Origin: Schistocephalus solidus
Taxonomy: Eukaryota; Platyhelminthes; Cestoda; Diphyllobothriidea; Diphyllobothriidae
NCBI GenBank assembly: GCA_017591395.1
Contig: WEDG01001090.1
Span: 310,001 to 374,000 of the forward strand
Direction: 5' to 3'
DNA length: 64,000 nt
A model generated the notes under the pieces. The model made no database searches. It was not told the origin of the DNA and saw only the letters and a list, made by a program, of their open reading frames with translations. The position numbers and the translations under genes were made by a program. Of the stretch, positions 60,001-64,000 are shown piece after piece. Each line of letters begins with the position of its first letter. Positions within the stretch are counted from its first letter, which is position 1.

Positions 60001-63000
60001 GTGTCGATTGTGGTATAAAAATATCAGCTTTAGGGATTAACGTTTAATTCCAAGAGCACATTAACTAACTATAGTTCGTTAGTAGGCAAATACTTGCTTT
60101 GATGTCAAATAGGTACTAGTGTGATAAAAAGAAAACATACGTAGAAACGTACACCGTTATTATCTCCCCGTCTGACAAATTTGTAACTTTAAGGTCAAGG
60201 AAGTGCAAATGATTTTGACCTCTTGTTGCATGGTGAACTATATTTCCGCAAACACAGAAGTCAGCACTGCCTTACAGGTTTGCACCTCGCTACATTTGAC
60301 TATGACGAATGTTCCTTCAAAACGTCTGGCTCAGAACTCTGGGGTGTACGAACTGAAAACCAGTCGCTCGAGCCTCGGCAGGACCGTCTCAGAAATTAGT
60401 CAACACAGAGAGGTGAACAGCAAGACCATGTCAGATCCCACGATCATCTCGTCCGCTCTTACTTTCTCACGTTGGATGTAATTCATCAGTCGACTCTCCT
60501 GTCCACTCCGAATCCTTGATGAAGGTAGTATTGACATGGAGAATGGAACCGAAATTGCTCATGGCAGGCTAATTAGTAGTCCGCAGGCAGCCACATACAG
60601 TAGATTCCCTGTCTCATGAAATGTCAACCGAAATTCTGAAATGTGTTTTCGATTCAAACAAATCACTTAATTAGTTTTGTCGTATTGATTATTGTGCAGC
60701 CTAATCCCAAGATATTTCAGTCACAGGAGGATGCAGGCATTTGAAAGAGATTTCTGATCACCCGCAAAGTATACTACTTAAGTAGTGTGCAAATTTATCA
60801 CTGATTTTCGATGCTCTTACTAATCCCAATATATTTTACTGTTGTAATTAAAGACCGCGCAGAACCCCTCTTCTTCTTGCTCACGTTGAGGCTCCGTAAA
60901 AAATGGGTCAGGTCAGTTAGTAATGACATCACGCCAAATTGTCGTCCTGACGTATAGCCGCCGGCGCTTGCAAGCGACACGTGTCGGGGCAACAAACAAT
61001 GGTGCTGTATTACTAACCTGTCAATAAATGCTAAATTTATCGAACACAATGGATATGGTTAGGGTTATATTTGTATTCTCCTTTCCTTCATTGAGCCCCA
61101 TCCATAAAAGGCCTATTACCACCGGTGGCGTGCTACGCACTAACGTATCCTTTGTTCTCTGAATGAGGTTGCATATTGCATCCATGCCTCACTTTATTTT
61201 GGGAATTATTCTTTCGCCTTTAATTTGTCTATTCCTATCAAAAAATCAATTGCATTTATCTTTACAACCGTAAATCTTGAATCTGTACAGCCATGTGTAT
61301 TGGTGAAGCACATACCAACTGCGGTCGCTAATACAGTCTTGAATAGATGTACAGTAGATTCTCCGCAAATGACCACGTAGTGCAAATATACATATTCCAA
61401 AATTGTCCAAGGGCAACATCGCAACAAGAATATACAAGAGTTGCTCCTGCTATGTTGTACTTAAGACAGAAACAACCACTTCACGAAGACGTCCCATCGC
61501 CAGTGGACCCTGCTAAAACTGGGGTTTGAGTAGCGATTCGCGTTGTCATTCCGTCAGAAGTTCTGCCTGGTGAGCAAAGAGATACCGACCTGTATGCTCT
61601 CATCGCGGATACTACGGGTCACGTGATATTGGCAGACATCCATCAGGTGTAATCGCAGTACGGAACACAGGTTTTTGCTTCTAACATACTTTGTCCATTT
61701 TAGATTATCTCAGATCCCGCATAACTGCGAGCAATAGCTAATAAAGTTTCGTTCCAATATGTATTAAACATTTAGTGCGTTAATCCAAAAAACCAGGTAA
61801 ATATCGTTAATACATCGACAATCGAACGTCCCTGTTAAATGAGAAGGACAAAAATCTTTCACGGCTTATTTGGTTACCCTAGGAACTATACATGCTTCCA
61901 GCTTGAAGGCTCGCGGTTACAAAAAATTAATTTGTTTCCATAATCCCGTCAGTAGAGGTGCTGTTGCGTTTGTAAAATGTTTACTGGGGTGCCCATTTTT
62001 AGGCATTGTGATACAGCCGGAGATGAGCACGTACGATCCGCGGACGGCACTCCCATCGCTTAATGTTTGTGCTGGTCCCATTTGCTACTCAACGGACCTG
62101 CAAACGAAGATACTTGATAAACAGGGTACCAAAATCCTACGAGACGGCCTTTCCACCCAGATCAATCTAACCAACCTCTACTGTCGATCCACAGTGCTGA
62201 TCAGCACCAGTACTGACCCCAAGAACTTGAGGCCTGTGGTGAGGAGGATAGGCCTCAAACCGATGCAAACCCTTGAGTGCAGTGAGAAGCCACGCTACCT
62301 ACCCCCAAAACACTCCAAACCACTAGATTTGTGCGAATCCGAACTGGCGTACACGAAGGCAGTGCTTGCAAATGCCACCGCACGTGCGATGGCTTTCGCC
62401 AGTCTGACCTGTTACAGCAGCAAACCAGGAGTGGAGTTCAACGCAGTAACGATGCGCTTGCCCAGCAAGATGAGCATGCCGAGTGTGTTTGAAATCCGAT
62501 GCCTACTTCATGACTGTCAATGGATGTTCAAAGTCATCGTAGATCATGACAGTAAGTTTCAAACAGTAAAGCTTCTCCCAAGGTCAACTAGTAGTCTTAT
62601 GGTTCTAACGGACTTATCTAGCAGTTAGTGGCACAAGTCGCCTATGTATTTTATCCCAGTTATTAATAGTTGGTGGTTATTGTATGCAGAGTAGGGATGG
62701 TGGCGTGCAGCATACCATTCTTCTGGTCATGTCGCGCTACTGGATCGTAATGTCCATTTGGACGAGGGACTGAGTTTCGAGCCTATCTTGACCCCATCAA
62801 TATTTGACCGAAATCTCGCAAACATCTTGACTGTTATTTGGAGTAGGACCTGTCTTTGGCACTCCCAAACAGCTAATTTATATTCTAGAATGACTAGGTT
62901 AAAGATTGTTTCGGATTCCCAGGCTCGGTCGTGCCTTCGGTCCGTCAGCATTCCACCCTATTATAAGGCTTTCCCTTTAACTTCTCTAGCCCACGTGAAT

Positions 63001-63977
63001 ATAAGCCACATTGTTTGTGTCTAAAGGCTTCGACGGCTTAAATCAGAATAAACTGGATAGTGTCACAATAAATGACCTCGTTAGCCTCCCGTTTATAAGC
63101 CGCAATTTTAATTATATGTGAGCCCACGAGGTCTGAGATTTCTGCATTTTTTTTAACACAAACAACAGTGCTCTCCATTTCGCAGTATTCGTAGTCATTT
63201 TCCTACCGGCCATAAATGCTGATAGCTTGGCCAGTAGAAAACACCGGTAGCATAGTAAGAGAAAATAGGACCTGGAATTACACCTACTGGAAGTTTGGAT
63301 TTTCAAGGTCAGTTCTAGTTATAATTTGTTGATCTAAAAGAGACACTCCTACTTTTGTTGTGGCCTATGTGACAGGTTTTGCGTGCATTCATTCCTTATT
63401 TAACATCGTTTATTTTTCCCTACAGAATTGCAACTGATTCCGGAAAATTCGACCTTTAACCCGCAAACTGATATCGTTTCGGTGCACATTTGCCGCGGAC
63501 CAAACTGCAGGGGAGAGGGCTTCAACACAAGCATATTCGACCTTAACCAGCACCTGCTGCGTGGCAATCTAACGAAGAACACCGTGTCCCTGCATGAACT
63601 CTACTGCCGCACGGAGGTCTTGCTAGTTGCGCAGGGCAGTGGCGAAGAGGATGAACCAGTCAGGCGTAAGATCACTCTACATCCCACAGAGCAGTTGCAT
63701 TGCAGTCAGAAGGATATCTACCTCACTCCAGCCTCGGCGCTTAAGCCCATCCCCTTATGCTCCTTCACGTCTGCCAAGCTGAGGGAAGCGTTTGCCAATG
63801 AGGACGTCTATAACACCTACTTCGAGGGCATACGATGCAGAAGCTCCGAACCTGGCACCACATTCACCAAACGCCATCTTCAACTTCCAACCGACAGTTC
63901 AGCTGAGCGAAACTATACCATCACCTGCTCGCTATATGGATGTGAATGGATGTTCAGAATTTTCAAACAACCTGAAA
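38733..63977 (+). CDS. Large multi-exon gene: secreted modular cysteine-rich protein (partial; continues past 64000)
   Basis: Ten exons are visible: 38733-39009, 39737-40102, 43806-44042, 48436-48798, 51141-51455, 53215-53778, 54718-55265, 58378-58947, 62003-62551 and 63426-63977. Every exon border is phase 1, and every complete internal exon except the seventh is a multiple of three. Together they encode about 1450 residues in the order signal peptide-A-B-A-B-C-D-D-D-D-D. No membrane span is seen, so the product should be exported, possibly disulfide-bonded and N-glycosylated (many NxT/S sites). I do not recognise the modules. A role at the host interface or in the parasite surface matrix is guesswork. 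The last exon ends in a donor, so more exons lie outside. Confidence 0.75.
39737..40102 (+). CDS. Exon 2: module B1
   Basis: The acceptor gtccttccctgaag| opens phase 1 and the donor is aaaag|gtgcgt. The 122-residue module begins TPPDTISIVFDPMLPSV, continues with YTALLSLKV, FFHDWLASVR and LLNGQPVNVQ, and ends RFRFTLTK. Exon 4 has the equivalent blocks in the same order (ISVVFEPPLP, YTAYVSLEV, LFQQWLKAAR, YVNNQKVHV, SFGFKL). There are no cysteines, unlike A, C and D. The beta-strand-like alternation suggests an Ig-like or other beta-sandwich fold, which is inference only. Confidence 0.75.
40985..41225 (-). mobile_element. SINE, minus strand
   Basis: On minus, the SINE core ctggctgacgacggg, aatgaccattcta and ggtctttgctggttat is followed by a distal part with a box B-like GGGTTCGAATTCC (about 41030). 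The core matches 21530-21600. Confidence 0.55.
42650..42790 (+). repeat. R600 fragment
   Basis: Contains gttcgaccgtcg, tgctccacaggagggtggt, agtgacttgcgc and gcgctgca, like the start of the copies at 38085 and 50265. Confidence 0.45.
43806..44042 (+). CDS. Exon 3: module A2
   Basis: The acceptor tttgattatacag| is good and the donor ttaca|gtacat is weak. The end is supported by alignment to exon 1 (GAYLCVGQNKQRRLFVF against GIYRVFHAGVPKEHWLILY). The 79-residue module has W-C-x6-C-x3-YA-x2-D-x-YL-x-H exactly as in A1, so the two arose by exon duplication. The distal cysteines of A1 are not conserved here. Start and end are both phase 1. Confidence 0.7.
44390..44520 (+). repeat. R600 fragment
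   Basis: Shows gatgtctgccttatgcg, gggtggtgcaaggtcggcgacttg and tagactcactgcatctacctca, matching the first fifth of R600. Confidence 0.5.
45360..45540 (-). repeat. CCTAAC-like degenerate tract
   Basis: Irregular ccctaac, cataaccc and cctaacca runs, complementary in type to the tract at 23200-23460. Confidence 0.4.
48436..48798 (+). CDS. Exon 4: module B2
   Basis: The acceptor tttctcttatacag| and donor cctgaga|gtaagt are both strong and phase 1. The 121-residue module reads NFPGQISVVFEPPLPQV, YTAYVSLEVDP, LFQQWLKAAR, YIYVNNQKVHV and SFGFKLPE, and aligns along its whole length with exon 2. Like B1 it has no cysteine. The A-B pair has therefore been duplicated as a unit (A1-B1-A2-B2). Confidence 0.8.
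50265..50440 (+). repeat. R600 fragment
   Basis: Shows ttcaaccgtcgtcgtcag, tatgctccgcagaagggtagtgcagg, atggtgacttgcgcg and ccccacctgagcaaatgtca, corresponding to 30010-30180. Confidence 0.55.
50690..51010 (-). mobile_element. SINE with tRNA-like head, minus strand
   Basis: On minus the tRNA-like head (about 50890-50825) reads GTGACCCAGTGGTTGAGCC, then GTCGTGGGTTCGAACC (box A and box B types). The core aatgaccattccagtcg follows at about 50770. A piece at 51004-50930 (gcctggactcgagaatgag) resembles the distal SINE body seen at 21640-21670. Confidence 0.6.
51141..51455 (+). CDS. Exon 5: module C
   Basis: The acceptor ttcttccattcaatttag| is excellent and the donor agatcc|gtgagt is good. Both are phase 1. 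The 105-residue module is a singleton here, with six cysteines (in CGAWYL, DYCSYM, EKCYFP, FKCERQ, IVCSGK, HRCTAR). The block IPIIMRSHRCTARVEIDV near the end looks beta-rich. It shares no clear alignment with A, B or D. It marks the switch from the A-B half to the D array. I do not recognise the family. Confidence 0.7.
51456..53214 (+). other. Intron 5: nothing recognised
   Basis: AT-rich, with open frames at 51866-52159 that show no domain. Confidence 0.5.
53215..53778 (+). CDS. Exon 6: module D1 (divergent)
   Basis: The acceptor tttaccaaaag| is modest and the donor gcgaa|gtgagt is strong. Both are phase 1, with 188 residues. The start (YEIILEPAKAYYQVTAKAFT, ISLRSGDF) aligns with the other D modules but lacks their CxGxxC pair. 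The remaining landmarks are kept: AFCRKS, SCTERDVYV, RLCQPE, TRCRIQ and the terminal CELFDCRWKFKV. Loss of the first cysteine pair together suggests loss of one disulfide. Confidence 0.75.
54718..55265 (+). CDS. Exon 7: module D2, frame-broken
   Basis: The acceptor tgcattcttcttcag| is strong and the donor gagc|gtaagt is strong. From the acceptor the frame reads LKLNPEQSRY, ICLGPDCSSSGL, IFCWSTLNLI, TCDNKDIL, VLCLPTSKE, ARCNCSTPGVTFSAGF. The terminal signature IQCQLHECQWRFLVRIVKE is in the next frame. The switch falls at about 55197-55205, in gttttcc. The exon is 548 bp, where D modules are multiples of three. Read straight through, it ends at a TGA at 55257-55259. One extra T in the run would restore frame, so a homopolymer error is likely; a real null allele is the alternative. 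Confidence 0.7.
55266..58377 (+). other. Intron 7: content
   Basis: Holds a dead minus-strand LINE (56770-57720). The rest shows no feature. Confidence 0.55.
56770..57720 (-). pseudogene. Old jockey/CR1-like LINE RT remnant in intron 7
   Basis: On minus, pieces read LFPLCYRQQRGDLILVYKIK and HGLQQGLHFGDMF, then LSPHLSGHEMKLRMKISRLN and LRSEFFTQQVEN (57104-56880). This is the C-terminal part of jockey/CR1-type RTs, and the YRQQRGDLI block matches YRQLRGDLI in the LINE at 2660. Upstream pieces at 57672-57490 and 57340-57120 are more decayed. Stops and frameshifts are frequent, so it is older than the 812-3530 insertion. Confidence 0.65.
58378..58947 (+). CDS. Exon 8: module D3
   Basis: The acceptor ctgtcatatttaaataag| is acceptable and the donor ggaac|gtgagt is strong. 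Both are phase 1, with 190 residues. It carries all eight D cysteines: LCIGENC, LFCRSS, ECSQEDVYV, SICNITS, VNCTSQ and RCTLRDCEW. Several N-glycosylation sequons are present (NRT, NIT, NNT, NCT, NVT). This is the cleanest example of the module. Confidence 0.8.
58948..62002 (+). other. Intron 8: nothing firmly recognised
   Basis: A weak tRNA-like stretch at 59050-59160 (agcagagtggtagaacg, gggggttcgactctgc) could be another SINE head. An open frame at 60203-60481 has no D signature or splice borders. Confidence 0.45.
62003..62551 (+). CDS. Exon 9: module D4
   Basis: The acceptor gcccatttttag| and donor gaca|gtaagt are good and phase 1, with 183 residues. Eight cysteines are in register: VCAGPIC, LYCRST, ECSEKPRY, DLCESE, LTCYSS and RCLLHDCQWMF. 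The aromatic of the D-[IV]-Y block is kept as RYLPP. The module starts IVIQPEMSTYDPRTALPSL, close to D3 (MLSPQRDQYDPRNQEIISL). Confidence 0.8.
62552..63425 (+). other. Intron 9: nothing recognised
   Basis: No repeat or exon seen. Confidence 0.5.
63426..63977 (+). CDS. Exon 10: module D5
   Basis: The acceptor tttatttttccctacag| is excellent and the donor ctgaaa|gtgcgt is good. Both are phase 1, with 184 residues and no stop. Eight cysteines: HICRGPNC, LYCRTE, HCSQKDIYL, PLCSFTS, IRCRSS and CSLYGCEWMFRI. It begins LQLIPENSTFNPQTDIVSV. The exon has no internal Met start of note and would be missed by an ATG-only search. The donor shows that the gene continues beyond this window. Confidence 0.8.
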
Positions 63978-64000
63978 GTGCGTGCATTCTGTGGTGTGAT

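Noticed and set aside
60203..60481. 92-codon frame in intron 8, considered as a missed D module
   Set aside because: It lacks CxGxxC and CxLxxCxW, and no phase-1 splice borders surround it.

Overview
The window looks like nuclear DNA of a flatworm, most likely a tapeworm of the pseudophyllidean (Spirometra/Diphyllobothrium-like) type. The grounds are the mix of RTE-like and jockey/CR1-like LINEs, Penelope-like elements (PLEs), tRNA-headed SINEs and long (TA)n runs, with small exons separated by kilobase introns. The organism is inference; no marker gene is present. All splice sites and similarities below were read by eye.

Left half (about 0.3-37 kb): a mobile-element landscape. A LINE of about 6 kb (called LINE-X here) lies on + at 310-9786. 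A second copy lies on - at 37005-30900. Inside them sits a second mirrored pair: LINE-Y/PLE debris at 9787-11680 and 26745-29465. Together they form a broken inverted repeat with arms of about 10 kb. The left arm carries two extra insertions, a jockey/CR1-like LINE (812-3530) and a minus-strand RT piece (4955-5976), that are missing from the right arm. The central loop (11.7-26.7 kb) holds PLE remnants with YVDD and GIY-YIG motifs and hammerhead-like motifs, two SINE dimers, and four long TA arrays. It also holds exons that look like a four-transmembrane, claudin/PMP22-like protein (13388-25394, model incomplete).

Right half (38.7-64 kb): one large + strand gene for a predicted secreted modular protein. 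It starts with a signal peptide at 38733 and runs off the window end. Ten exons are visible. Every intron interrupts a codon after its first base (phase 1), so each internal exon is a symmetrical module. The order is A-B-A-B-C-D-D-D-D-D. A is a WCx6C module of about 80 aa, B is about 120 aa, C is a single 105-aa six-cysteine module, and D is a module of about 185 aa with eight conserved cysteines (CxGxxC near the start, CxLxxCxW at the end). I do not recognise A, B, C or D as a named domain family. This array is the best candidate in the window for something undescribed. One D exon (54718-55265) has a one-base frame break at a T run.

Introns of this gene carry SINEs, copies of a dispersed repeat of about 600 bp, and a dead LINE. 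I see no bacterial-type operons, rRNA genes, CRISPR arrays or convincing functional tRNA genes.
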